This document shows, one piece after another, positions 1 to 8,133 of a stretch of 12,388 nucleotides of DNA. How positions within the stretch are numbered: position 1 is the stretch's first letter; each line of letters starts with the position of its first letter. The position numbers were made by a program, and so were the translations under genes. The stretch is from Thermomicrobiaceae bacterium. GTDB taxonomy: Bacteria > Chloroflexota > Chloroflexia > Thermomicrobiales > Thermomicrobiaceae. Location of the stretch: positions 1 to 12,388 of the forward strand of contig SKKR01000258.1 of NCBI GenBank assembly GCA_007123655.1, in the 5' to 3' direction. Under the pieces are notes generated by a model. It was not told the DNA's origin. It was given only the letters and a program-made list of their open reading frames with translations, and made no database searches.

Positions 1-845
1 ACATCGGGCAGACGCGAGACTCGCTTGGAACCGTTGCCCAGCCGCTCGACATAGCGGACGCTCCTGACGCCACGGAACTAAGCGTCACTGGCGGGGCAAT
101 CCGTCTCATCAACGTGAGTCATCACTACGGGAGTGACGACGGCGGTCTCGATCGCGTGTCGCTCGACATCGGGCCGGGTGAGAAAGTCGCGATCGTCGGG
201 CATTCAGGCGCGGGCAAGTCAACGCTTGTCACTCTGATCCTGCGGTTTCACGAGCTCGAGTCGGGTTGTATCTCGATCGATGGCCAGGATATTCGACGCG
301 TGACGCAGGACAGTCTTCGCCGGCAGATCGCGATGGTCTCTCAGGATGCGCCGTTGCTGGACCGTTCGATTCGCGACAACATCGCGTTCGGGGACACTGA
401 CATCGCCCCCTCGGACGTCGAACGCGCGGCCCGGCAGGCGGCCGCGGACGAGTTCATACGCGCCTTGCGAGACGGGGCCGGTCGAACCGGCTATGACGCG
501 AACGTCGGCGAGCGCGGTGTGACGCTATCCGGTGGCCAACGGCAGCGCATCGCGCTGGCGCGCGCCATGCTGAAGGATGCGCCGATCCTCATTCTGGACG
601 AGGCGACGTCCGCGCTCGATTCCGAAACCGAGGCGGTGATTCAGGACTCGCTTCAACGAGCGATGAACGGCAAGACTGTCGTCGCGATCGCTCACCGGTT
701 GTCGACGATTGCGCACATGGACCGGATCATCGTGCTTGAGAGTGGGAGGGTCGTCGAAGCCGGAACGCATGAGGACCTGATCTCCCGAAACGGCGCCTAC
801 GCACGGTTATGGGCGAGACAGTCAGGCGGATTCATCGGATCCTGA
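1..845 (+). CDS. ABC exporter half-transporter, C-terminal part (5' end outside window)
   Basis: The frame is open from base 3 with no stop, so the gene enters from the left. About 37 residues of linker lead into a full nucleotide-binding domain. A GTG at 114 could be read as a start, but it lies inside the domain's first strand and is not the true start. Visible motifs: Walker A GHSGAGKST (198-224), Q-loop VSQD (near 336-347), signature LSGGQRQR (525-548), Walker B ILILDE followed by ATSALDSE (from 585), and the switch histidine in AIAHRLST (693-695). The catalytic glutamate and the D-loop are intact. The linker wording and the order of motifs fit the MsbA/Atm1-type exporters, in which a six-helix membrane domain precedes this domain and two copies dimerise to drive export with ATP. 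The substrate cannot be told from this domain. It converges on ppsA 108 bases downstream. The domain assignment is firm; a free-standing ATPase subunit is possible but less likely given the linker. Confidence 0.93.
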   Translation, partial: IGQTRDSLGTVAQPLDIADAPDATELSVTGGAIRLINVSHHYGSDDGGLDRVSLDIGPGEKVAIVGHSGAGKSTLVTLILRFHELESGCISIDGQDIRRVTQDSLRRQIAMVSQDAPLLDRSIRDNIAFGDTDIAPSDVERAARQAAADEFIRALRDGAGRTGYDANVGERGVTLSGGQRQRIALARAMLKDAPILILDEATSALDSETEAVIQDSLQRAMNGKTVVAIAHRLSTIAHMDRIIVLESGRVVEAGTHEDLISRNGAYARLWARQSGGFIGS

Positions 846-953
846 GTCAACGAGAGATCCGGCTGACTGAACGCATGTCGCGAACGCGCTCCGGCAAACC
901 GGCCGGCAACCTGTTCGTCGGAGTCATTCGCACCAATGCCGGGATGGTGAACC
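846..953. other. Convergent spacer between ABC gene and ppsA
   Basis: This 108-base gap separates two genes that end towards each other. A small inverted repeat, CCGGC (891-895) with GCCGG (902-906), could form a 5-bp hairpin, but no T-run follows on either strand, so it is not a convincing intrinsic terminator. I see nothing else in it. Confidence 0.4.
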
Positions 954-3266
954 TCAATCCCTGCTCCTGGCCTGCTCCAGCATGATGCGCTGTTCCGCGC
1001 TTGCGATGTTGTAGCGGGCCAGGTCCAGGCTGTCGGCGCTGACGGATATGGAATCGATCCCGATGCGCACCAGCATCTCAGCGTACTCCGGAAAGACGGA
1101 CGGCGCCTGCCCGCAGATTGAAGACGTAAGCCCGAGCCGGCGGCACTCACGCACGATGTCCTTGATCGACTCCGTCACCGCCTGGTCTCGCTCGTCGAAG
1201 AGATGCGCAAGCTGGTCGTTATCCCGGTCCACGCCGAGCACGAGCTGGGTCAGGTCGTTCGAACCGATCGAGATGCCGTCGATACCGATCTCCGCGTAGT
1301 CTTCCAGCCAGTGCACGATCGAGGGTACCTCCGCCATCGCCCAGAGGTGGAAACCAGGTTCGGATGTGAGCCCGACCTCGTCGATGATCGCCTTGCACGT
1401 CCTCAGCTCACTCCCGGTTCGGACGAAGGGCAGCATCAGGTGCAGATTCGGGAAGTTCCGCCGCACCCGTTTCATTGCCTCCAGTTCCAGCCGGAAGAGA
1501 TCTGGCTCGGCGACGTAACGGCTAACGCCACGGTAGCCGATCATCGGGTTCTCCTCGTGTGGCTCGTACCGCTCGCCTCCGGTGAGCCCGCGGAACTCGT
1601 TGGTGCGGAAGTCCATCGCCCGGTAGATCACCGGACGCGGGTAGAACGCCTGCGCAATGATCCGCACCTGTTCTTCCATCCGCTCCACGAACTCGTCCCC
1701 GCGTCCCTCTTCGATCAACTGGCGTGGGTGCACCCCTTGTAGGGCGGTCAGGATCATGAACTCGGCGCGGAGCAGCCCCACGCCGTCGACGTGCATAGCT
1801 GCAACTTCGTCCGCTTTTCCGGGTTCGGCCAGGTTCACATAGAGCCGCGTTGCCGTGACGATCTTCGGCGGTTGTCCGCCCACCACGGCGCCTGATTCTG
1901 CCGCAATTCCGGTCGCCGGCGTCCGGGGGTGCTCGACGCGCCCCTCGAACACCACCCCGGCGCGACCGTCGACGGTGACGGTCATGCCGTCGGTCAGCGC
2001 CGTCGACGCACCCCGGGCGCCGACGATACAGGGGACGCCGAGTTCCCGGGAGACAATCGCCGCGTGAGATGTCATGCCCCCGCTCTCGGTGACGATTGCC
2101 CCGGCGCGCCGCATGTACGGCACCCAGTCCGGGGACGTCATGGTGGTGACAAGGATGTCACCCGTTTCGAGTCGCTCTGCATCATCTGGCGTTGACGTCA
2201 GCCTCACCGCGCCCACGGCCAGACCCGGACTTGCGCCGAGCCCGCGAACGAGCTCATTGAACCGTGCTGCGGGTTCCTTCTCGGATTCAGTGCCCGGGAT
2301 AGTGGTAACCGGACGCGACTGAACCAGATAGATCGTGCCGTTCTCGATGGCCCATTCGACGTCTTGCGGCGCCCCGTAGTGGTTCTCGGCGCGTCGCACC
2401 AGTTCGGCGACGCCCTGAATCTCGCTATCGTTCAGGACCCGGCTACCTGCTTGTTCGGGCGAGAGTTCGGTACGCACATTGCCGGACTCCCCGCCGAGCG
2501 AGAGCTTGAACGACTTGTGACCGATATGCACGTTCCGGACGGATAGGTCGGCCTTGGTAACCGCGTAGTTGTCCGGTTCGACCTCCCCGGCAACAACCAC
2601 CTCACCCAGTCCGAACGCCGCCTCGATGACGATGACGTCTGGATCGCCGCTCGCCGGGTCGACCGAGAACGCGACGCCGGATCTGGACGCCTCGACCATC
2701 ATTTGAACGATCGCGGCGATTTCCGGCTCGCCCTCCAGCCCGAGCCTCTTTCGGTAGAAGACGACCCGCGGGCTGTACAGTGATGCCCAGACATCCTTTA
2801 CCCGTGCGGCCAGTTGCTCCTTGCCAAGCACGTTCAGGAAGCTCCGGTTCATCCCGGCGAAGGACGCCTGGGCCGTGTCTTCCATCGTTGCCGATGAGCG
2901 GACTGCGACGAGCACACTCGAGTCCTGAGTCTCGGTCGTCCGTTCGCACAATTCGTCATAGGCGGCATCGAGATCCGCGCGGATCCCGGGGGGAAACGGC
3001 GTCTCGTGGACCCGCCGCTGAATCGATTCACATGTCGAACGAAGCGCAATGGTGTCGTCCACGTTGAGCGCGTCCAGGAGCGCCGCGATCTCTCCCCGCA
3101 GGCCGCCCTGCTCCAGAAACGTCGTGAAGGCGTGTGCCGTAACCGTGAATCCGGGAGGGACCGGCAGTCCGGCGGCGATCAGCTCGCCCAGGTTCGCCCC
3201 TTTTCCGCCCGCCAGCGGAATGTCTTTCCTGGCAAGGTCTTCGAACCAGCGGATATTCGACGACAT
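954..3266 (-). CDS. ppsA: Phosphoenolpyruvate synthase (pyruvate, water dikinase)
   Basis: The 770-residue product converts pyruvate and ATP to PEP, AMP and phosphate, the entry step of gluconeogenesis from pyruvate, in the cytoplasm. The domain order is that of PEP synthase: an N-terminal ATP-binding domain (about 15-325, with GGKGANLGEL at 20-29 and VRSSATMED at 122-130), a swivelling phosphohistidine domain with catalytic His401 in GGMTSHAAI, and a C-terminal PEP/pyruvate barrel (about 470-755) with ISIGSNDLTQL, HLFDERD and catalytic Cys718 in SICGQAPS. Length is close to the E. coli enzyme (about 790). The His domain lies in the middle, which argues against rifampicin phosphotransferase, where it is last; the barrel's SNDLTQ and Cys motifs support synthase. 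The start ATG has a good ribosome-binding site, AGGAG, six bases upstream. One oddity: the usual ASFAGQQ is ASFAGMN here (135-141). It follows the FNT channel gene on the same strand after 186 bases, with its own structured leader. Confidence 0.95.
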   Translation of the reverse strand: MSSNIRWFEDLARKDIPLAGGKGANLGELIAAGLPVPPGFTVTAHAFTTFLEQGGLRGEIAALLDALNVDDTIALRSTCESIQRRVHETPFPPGIRADLDAAYDELCERTTETQDSSVLVAVRSSATMEDTAQASFAGMNRSFLNVLGKEQLAARVKDVWASLYSPRVVFYRKRLGLEGEPEIAAIVQMMVEASRSGVAFSVDPASGDPDVIVIEAAFGLGEVVVAGEVEPDNYAVTKADLSVRNVHIGHKSFKLSLGGESGNVRTELSPEQAGSRVLNDSEIQGVAELVRRAENHYGAPQDVEWAIENGTIYLVQSRPVTTIPGTESEKEPAARFNELVRGLGASPGLAVGAVRLTSTPDDAERLETGDILVTTMTSPDWVPYMRRAGAIVTESGGMTSHAAIVSRELGVPCIVGARGASTALTDGMTVTVDGRAGVVFEGRVEHPRTPATGIAAESGAVVGGQPPKIVTATRLYVNLAEPGKADEVAAMHVDGVGLLRAEFMILTALQGVHPRQLIEEGRGDEFVERMEEQVRIIAQAFYPRPVIYRAMDFRTNEFRGLTGGERYEPHEENPMIGYRGVSRYVAEPDLFRLELEAMKRVRRNFPNLHLMLPFVRTGSELRTCKAIIDEVGLTSEPGFHLWAMAEVPSIVHWLEDYAEIGIDGISIGSNDLTQLVLGVDRDNDQLAHLFDERDQAVTESIKDIVRECRRLGLTSSICGQAPSVFPEYAEMLVRIGIDSISVSADSLDLARYNIASAEQRIMLEQARSRD

Positions 3267-3452
3267 AATCGACTCCTGTTACATGTTTGGCAACGGAACT
3301 CACGCGCGAACCCGTGTCAGGCAGGACGAGGCTCTCCACCTCCTGCCACGGGATCACTTTACGTCCACGGAAACGACAAAGCTGCCAGCGAACAAGCAAT
3401 TCGCGTTACAGTATCGTGGCAACTCGTTTCAGCCGGTGTCGCGCGCCCGGGC
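3267..3452 (-). promoter_or_regulatory. ppsA leader with bulged stem-loop and TGTAAC motifs
   Basis: The gap between the FNT gene and ppsA holds a long imperfect inverted repeat at 3311-3352. On the minus strand CCCGT, GGCAGG and AGG pair with CCT, CCTGCC and ACGGG, giving about 14 base pairs with two bulges on one side and a 7-base loop. It ends about 45 bases before the ppsA start and has no U-run after it, so it resembles a leader structure or mRNA stabiliser more than a terminator. Two TGTAAC motifs (minus strand) lie at 3405-3410 and 3278-3283; the second sits directly against the ribosome-binding site at 3273-3277. No confident -35/-10 pair was found. Regulatory function is inferred. 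Confidence 0.4.
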
Positions 3453-4412
3453 TCAGGCCGCGTTACGACTCGTGCGCAGATAGACGAGCCAGTAGATCGC
3501 GGCGACCATCACCGCGCCGCCGATCACGTTGCCGATCGTCACAGGAAGCAGGTTGTCGACCAGAAAGCTGCCCCAGGTGAGATCCGCCAGGGCGTCCCCG
3601 CCCGCGCCGGAGAGCTCGACCACCTCCTCGTTGCCTTTGAGCAGGATTCCGATCGGAATGAAGTACATGTTGGCGATCGAATGCTCGAACCCTGACGCAA
3701 CGAAGCCGGCGATCATCGGGATGATGACGAACACCTTGTCGACATTGCTGCGCGCGCTCAGACAGAGCCAGACCGCCAGGTTCACCATCGCATTGCACAG
3801 AATCCCCAGAAGCAGGGCCTCCACGAAACCGAGCTGTACCTTGCTGATGGCAATGTTCAGCGCGTGCGCTCCGACCCGTCCCTCAGCAAATGCCCATTGC
3901 CCGGCGTAGTAGATCAGCAAGACGGTTGCGATTGCTCCGACGAAGTTCCCTGCATAGGCTACCGCCCAGTTCCGCAGCAGCGACGCGGACGACACCCGGC
4001 GGCCAAGCCAGGCCATGATGATTAACGTGTTCCCGGTAAACAGTTCCGCGCCGGCGATAACGACGAGGATGAGCCCGATCGAGAACACGGTCCCGACGAG
4101 CACCCGCGTCGGGCCCCATCCGAGCGCTGAATCGATCCCGGCGATGGTCGCAAACTGCGCACCCAGTGCAATGAACGCTCCTGCGAGGACAGCCAGCGTG
4201 AGCAGGTTGACGAAGTCGTGCCCGGCCTTCGCCTCCCCCACCTTTTGCGCTCGGCCGGCCATCTCCGCGGGCGAGTAGGGGTCTATTCTCAGATCGGTTA
4301 GAGAGATCCGGGGATCACTGGCCCTGATCTCGTCCTGTTTTCCTTCCCGCATCTGCTCGGACGCCCTCCACACACCATCCAGATCCGCGCAACGCTCGCG
4401 CGGCAATTGCAC
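3453..4412 (-). CDS. Formate/nitrite transporter (FNT) family channel
   Basis: This is an inner-membrane channel of the FocA/NirC family, which form pentamers that pass formate, nitrite or related small anions. The 319-residue product has a soluble N-terminus of about 60 residues and then six hydrophobic segments (roughly 68-93, 103-122, 145-172, 192-220, 225-240, 286-312). Family motifs are clear: GAELFTGN (121-128), RNWAVAYAGNFVGA (147-160), CNAMVNLAVW (206-215) and GFEHSIANMY (241-250), whose His244 matches the conserved pore histidine of FocA; GNVIGGA closes the last helix. The listed start is GTG without a visible ribosome-binding site; the ATG at 4352 (residue 21) has GGAGGG about 11 bases upstream and may be the real start, shortening the tail to 299 residues. 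It precedes ppsA on the same strand. This suggests uptake of small carboxylates feeding pyruvate and PEP (inference); substrate specificity cannot be read from the sequence. Confidence 0.92.
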   Translation of the reverse strand: MQLPRERCADLDGVWRASEQMREGKQDEIRASDPRISLTDLRIDPYSPAEMAGRAQKVGEAKAGHDFVNLLTLAVLAGAFIALGAQFATIAGIDSALGWGPTRVLVGTVFSIGLILVVIAGAELFTGNTLIIMAWLGRRVSSASLLRNWAVAYAGNFVGAIATVLLIYYAGQWAFAEGRVGAHALNIAISKVQLGFVEALLLGILCNAMVNLAVWLCLSARSNVDKVFVIIPMIAGFVASGFEHSIANMYFIPIGILLKGNEEVVELSGAGGDALADLTWGSFLVDNLLPVTIGNVIGGAVMVAAIYWLVYLRTSRNAA

Positions 4413-4561
4413 AATGCCAGACCGCTGTTCGGCTGGGCGTTGCGATCTCGGGAGCGATCGTTACATGTCTGTTACAAGACGCTGAGAAGAGGAACCAGAC
4501 AACCCCGTCCGGGAATGGGACCGGAGTTCTGAGCGGCGGGTGATCTATCGGACCCGCTTGA
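4413..4561 (-). promoter_or_regulatory. FNT upstream region with tandem TGTAAC motif; weak hairpins after the propeller gene
   Basis: On the minus strand TGTAAC occurs twice (4471-4476 and 4460-4465), spaced 11 bases start to start, which puts both on one face of the helix, as expected for tandem regulator half-sites. The second copy is part of a 12-base match, CARACATGTAAC, to the sequence just upstream of ppsA. Nearer the propeller gene's stop, GCGGGT (4536-4541) pairs with ACCCGC (4552-4557), and TCCGG pairs with CCGGA at about 4508-4525. Either could stall transcription of the upstream gene, but neither has a U-run. A regulator cannot be named. Confidence 0.35.
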
Positions 4562-7500
4562 CTACTCTGTATTCGACCCCGACGGCACTTCGGTCAGTGC
4601 GAGTGCTGGAAGCGATGAATCACGGCAGAGTTCGTTGAACCTGGGAAGCTCCGTCGAAACGATCCGGTTCAGTGCCTCCACCTGCTCATCAACAGCCGTC
4701 GCAAGCTGGTCGAAGACCTCATAGGATTGGCGCGTCGGGCGCGCGTCTCCGCCGTCGCGGACGTTGACCGCCAGCGAGGAGAGCTTCGCCACGAGTTTTG
4801 TCGGCGCAGTTAACGCGTCGCGGGACGACGTCCAGCTCGTCTGCACGAGTTCCTCTTCGATGCGGGTCAGTTGCTCGTCCAGGGTGTCTGCAGCCTCGAT
4901 GACCTCGCTGGCGTCGTCCCGATTTCGGGCTCGTTCACGCCAGAAGTTCAGACCCTCACGAAGCTCGCGGATGCCGACGATCGCCCGGTTTCCCGCCGAA
5001 ATCCGGTCCCGGATCTGAAGCAGCAGGGCCGTCTGTTGCTCCATGTCTTGCTGCGTGGCATCAACCCGCGGATCCATTCTGATCGTGAACGACTGAGTGA
5101 GCGGATCCCCGCCGGTATCCAGGCGAACCTGATAGGTTCCCGGCGGCACGAGCGGCCCGGTAATGCCCTCGGAACGACGGTATATTGCTCCCTTGAAGCT
5201 GTAGGCGTCCGGGTAGCGCATGTTCCAGATGAAGCGGTTCAGTCCCTGGTTTGCGGATGGTCGAGGCTCAGACTCCTCCTCACCTTCAGCGGTTTCCAAC
5301 GTCGAAAATCGCCGGATCTCGTTGCCTTCCATGTCGAGAAATGTGAGCGTCAGCTCGTCTGGCTCGCTCCCCAGGTGATAGTAGACTGTCACGCCGGTTG
5401 GCGGATTGTCTCCAGCGTCCAGCCACTCGACCTTTGTCTCGCCGTTCTCGTCGATTTCCGTGCGGGCGGTGATTCCCCACATGTGGTACTGAAGCTTGCC
5501 GGGAACGGCTTTGCCGAGCCCGCGTGGATGCGTCCAGAACCGGATCGAGTCTCGCGGCGAGTACAGGTGAGCTGATTTCCTGGAAACCTCCGGCCCCAGT
5601 TCATGGAGCGGGCTCAGATCATCCAGCACCCAGAAGCCGCGGCCGTGCGTGCCGGCCACCAGGTCCTTCTCCTTGATCACCAGATCGTGAACCGGAACAA
5701 CGGGCAGGTTGAGCTGAAGCGGTTCCCAGTTGCCCCCATCGTCGAGCGAAACGTAGACACCGGTTTCCGTGCCGGCGTAGAGAAGGCCGCGGCGGTTCGG
5801 ATCCTCGCGGATCACCCTGGTGAAATCATCTCCTGGAATCCCGCTGATAATCTTCGTCCACGAATCACCGAAGTCGGCGGTGCGGTACAGATACGGCGCG
5901 AAGTCATCTTCCCGGTGCCGGTCGACGGCGACGTACGCCACCCCTGCCTCATGTGGAGATGCCTCGATGATGCTGACCCGTGACCACTTCGGCAGGTCCG
6001 GCGGCGTGACGTTCTGCCATGTGCCGCCTCCGTCTCGGGAGACGTGGATCAATCCATCGTCCGACCCGGCCCACAGCACGCCCTGTTCAACCGGCGACTC
6101 CGCGAACGCGAAGATGGTGCAGTAGTAGTCCATACTGTTGTTGTCCAGCGTAATCGGACCTCCGGATGGTCCCATCCGTTCCGGGTCGTTGCGTGTTAGA
6201 TCGGGAGAGATGACCTCCCAGCTGTCGCCCTCGTCACGTGAGCGATGGACGAACTGAGAGGTTATGTAGAGCGTCTCAGGGTCATGTGGCGAAATGAGGA
6301 TCGGGAACGTCCACTGGAACCGGTACTTCACGTCACGCTCGGCCCAGCCGGCGATCTCTTCCGGCCAGGCCATGATCGTTCTCCGTTGGCCGGTTCGGTG
6401 ATCGTAGCGCGTGATGATACCGGCATACGTCCCGGCGTACACGATGTTGTGGTCCCGAGGATCGACCTGAATGTAGCCGCTTTCCCCGCCACCGACTTCG
6501 TACGCTTCGCCCCAGGTGATCGCCGGCAAGTGTGTGCGGCTCGGCACACTGATGGTCGTGTTGTCCTGCTGGGCGCCGTAGATCCGATACGGTACCTGAC
6601 TATCGGTCGTCACGTGATAGAACTCGCAGGTAGGTTGATTGAACGTGCTCGACCAGGACGCGCCGCCGTTGAACGAGACGGTCGCGCCGCCATCGTTCCC
6701 CTGGATGATTCGCTCGGGGTGCCGGGGATCGATCCAGAGATCGTGATAATCACCGTGCGTTCCGGGCACCTGATCGAACGTTCGTCCACCGTCGGTTGAG
6801 CGCCAGCAATCGAGGTTGAGAACCCACACCGTTTCGGGATCGGTCGGGTGGGCGAAGATATGCATGTAGTACCAGGGCCGCTGCCGGATCTCCTTGTCGC
6901 TGTGGACGCGCTCCCACGTATCGCCGAAGTCGTCGGAACGGAATACGCCGCCTTCCTGCGCCTCCACGATCGCCCAGACCCGACCTGCCCGAGCGGGTGA
7001 CGCGGTAATGCCGATGCGTCCGAAGATTCCCTCCGGCAGCCCGCGTTTCTCGCTCAGTTCGGTCCAGGTGCTGCCACCATCGGTGGAGCGGAAGATCCCG
7101 CTGCCCGGTCCGCCGCTGCTTAATTCGTAATCCCGGTGGACGCCTTCCCAGAACGCGGCGTACATGATCCGTGGGTTGGAATGATCGAGCGTCAGATCGA
7201 CTGCGCCGGCTTCATTGCTCTGGAAGAGCACGTGCTCCCACGTCGCGCCACCATCCATTGACCGGTAAATCCCGCGCTCCGGGTTCGGACCATGAGCGTG
7301 TCCAAGTGCGGCGACGTAGACGACATCCGGATTCCGGGGATCTACCCGAACCTTCCCGATGTTGCGCGTCGCGTCAAGACCCAGATGGGTCCAGCTGCGC
7401 CCCCCGTCGGTCGACTTGTAGACACCGTCTCCGTGCGAAACATCGCTCCGGATCGTGGACTCGCCCATCCCGACGTAGATTACGTTTGGATCCGCGTCGC

Positions 7501-7744
7501 AAACCGAAATCGCCCCGACCGACGCGCGCCGGAAGAAGCTATCCGAGATGTTCTCCCAGATATTGCCTCCGTCCACGGTTTTCCAGACACCACCACCGGT
7601 GGAACCCATGAAGAAAGTCGTCCAGTCTGTGGGATGTCCCGCGACCGCCACGACACGCCCGCCTCTGAACGGGCCGACGCGGCGCCATCGGAGTGACTGA
7701 AAGTTCGGGTTCGCTGTTGTCGGTGTTCGTTGCTCTGCAGTCAT
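4562..7744 (-). CDS. Large BNR/Asp-box (sortilin/VPS10-like) beta-propeller protein
   Basis: The 1060-residue product carries at least eleven Asp-box repeats (S-x-D-x-G-x-T/S-W): residues 56-63, 111-118, 162-169, 220-227, 270-277, 316-323, 357-364, 502-509, 569-576, 622-629 and 666-673. These hairpin turns mark seven- to ten-bladed propellers such as those of sialidases, VPS10/sortilin domains and xyloglucan-active hydrolases. The segment GTHGRGFWVLDDLS (698-711) closes the propeller region. Residues about 780-895 look like an Ig-like beta domain (ending PPGTYQVRL), and 900-1045 is a charged helical, probably coiled-coil, tail. Long proteins of this layout occur in many environmental phyla with unknown function. 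No catalytic residues can be assigned, so hydrolase activity should not be assumed. There is no signal peptide: the N-terminus is polar, and an in-frame TGA at 7766-7768 rules out a longer start. The ATG has AAAGGGG just upstream. The gene lies alone between a 389-base and a 149-base gap. Confidence 0.9.
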   Translation of the reverse strand: MTAEQRTPTTANPNFQSLRWRRVGPFRGGRVVAVAGHPTDWTTFFMGSTGGGVWKTVDGGNIWENISDSFFRRASVGAISVCDADPNVIYVGMGESTIRSDVSHGDGVYKSTDGGRSWTHLGLDATRNIGKVRVDPRNPDVVYVAALGHAHGPNPERGIYRSMDGGATWEHVLFQSNEAGAVDLTLDHSNPRIMYAAFWEGVHRDYELSSGGPGSGIFRSTDGGSTWTELSEKRGLPEGIFGRIGITASPARAGRVWAIVEAQEGGVFRSDDFGDTWERVHSDKEIRQRPWYYMHIFAHPTDPETVWVLNLDCWRSTDGGRTFDQVPGTHGDYHDLWIDPRHPERIIQGNDGGATVSFNGGASWSSTFNQPTCEFYHVTTDSQVPYRIYGAQQDNTTISVPSRTHLPAITWGEAYEVGGGESGYIQVDPRDHNIVYAGTYAGIITRYDHRTGQRRTIMAWPEEIAGWAERDVKYRFQWTFPILISPHDPETLYITSQFVHRSRDEGDSWEVISPDLTRNDPERMGPSGGPITLDNNSMDYYCTIFAFAESPVEQGVLWAGSDDGLIHVSRDGGGTWQNVTPPDLPKWSRVSIIEASPHEAGVAYVAVDRHREDDFAPYLYRTADFGDSWTKIISGIPGDDFTRVIREDPNRRGLLYAGTETGVYVSLDDGGNWEPLQLNLPVVPVHDLVIKEKDLVAGTHGRGFWVLDDLSPLHELGPEVSRKSAHLYSPRDSIRFWTHPRGLGKAVPGKLQYHMWGITARTEIDENGETKVEWLDAGDNPPTGVTVYYHLGSEPDELTLTFLDMEGNEIRRFSTLETAEGEEESEPRPSANQGLNRFIWNMRYPDAYSFKGAIYRRSEGITGPLVPPGTYQVRLDTGGDPLTQSFTIRMDPRVDATQQDMEQQTALLLQIRDRISAGNRAIVGIRELREGLNFWRERARNRDDASEVIEAADTLDEQLTRIEEELVQTSWTSSRDALTAPTKLVAKLSSLAVNVRDGGDARPTRQSYEVFDQLATAVDEQVEALNRIVSTELPRFNELCRDSSLPALALTEVPSGSNTE

Positions 7745-8133
7745 AATGCCCCTTTCCTCGGTCGATCAAACCGGAGCGCCGGCTCCGGAGTCATGTAGTC
7801 CTGCTTGGCGAGCGTGTTGCGACTCAAGGTTCCCGGAGCTTTTTCCCTGACTGGAACAGCAGATGGCCTGGTCGCGATGGCGAAGATCCCGGCCGCACCT
7901 GGTGTCTGCGCCCGGCACGGGATCGGTTATCCCGGTCGTGCGGTGAATTGATCGAGTCCGGGGGCAGTGAAGTCCGAGCACGTGTTCGTCGCGTTGCGCA
8001 CAGTAGCAGGACTCCGAGAGGATCGTCAACGTGGAACTTCGGTAGGATGTTCTGTGGTGTGTTGGACGGTCACCCAGGAACCGGTGACTGCGCCAGCATT
8101 CGGCTCTTAGAGCCGCGGGAACAGGCGACTCCG
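7745..8133 (-). promoter_or_regulatory. Intergenic region with candidate promoter for the propeller gene
   Basis: This gap of 389 bases has no gene I can support. On the minus strand TTGACG (8024-8029), 18 bases and TACTGT (8000-8005) form a plausible sigma-70-like promoter, which would give a leader of about 250 bases. A perfect 7-bp hairpin, CCGGAGC with GCTCCGG around a four-base loop (7771-7788), lies 27 bases before the propeller start; it could affect translation, but there is no evidence for a named riboswitch. The open frame directly upstream in the propeller gene's frame (8029 down to 7766) is rich in Cys, His and Arg and has no signal peptide, so I regard it as chance. Confidence 0.3.
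8069..8115 (-). terminator. Two hairpins after the tyrosine kinase gene (possible transcription end)
   Basis: Within 65 bases after the kinase stop codon lie two perfect 6-bp inverted repeats: CGGCTC-TTA-GAGCCG (8101-8115) and GTCACC with GGTGAC around an 8-base loop (8069-8088). Their place at the gene end suggests a role in termination or mRNA 3'-end stability. Neither is followed by a U-run on the minus strand, so a classic rho-independent terminator is not shown. Confidence 0.3.

Noticed and set aside
1203..1742. 179-codon plus-strand frame inside ppsA
   Set aside because: It lies wholly antisense to an unmistakable PEP synthase, and its peptide is rich in Val, Arg, His and Asp with no domain.
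3006..3695. 229-codon plus-strand frame spanning ppsA, the gap and the FNT gene
   Set aside because: It is antisense to two confident genes and crosses their leader; the composition is that of a shadow frame.
4871..5575. 234-codon plus-strand frame inside the propeller gene
   Set aside because: Antisense to the propeller gene's C-terminal domains, with no recognisable domain of its own.
6000..7700. Repeated GG-rich words in the propeller gene as DNA repeats or a CRISPR array
   Set aside because: They are the codons of the Asp-box protein repeats, vary at wobble positions and have irregular spacing.
4562..7744. Sialidase or other glycoside hydrolase annotation for the propeller protein
   Set aside because: Asp boxes are structural and occur in many non-enzymes; I could not identify the arginine triad or other catalytic residues of sialidases.
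7771..7788. Perfect 7-bp hairpin as a terminator
   Set aside because: It lies in the propeller gene's leader rather than after a gene, and only three Ts follow on the minus strand.
7766..8029. 87-codon minus-strand frame directly upstream of, and in phase with, the propeller gene
   Set aside because: It starts within the candidate promoter, is rich in Cys, His and Arg, has no signal peptide or recognisable domain, and is cut off by TGA before the propeller start. It looks like chance openness of GC-rich DNA.
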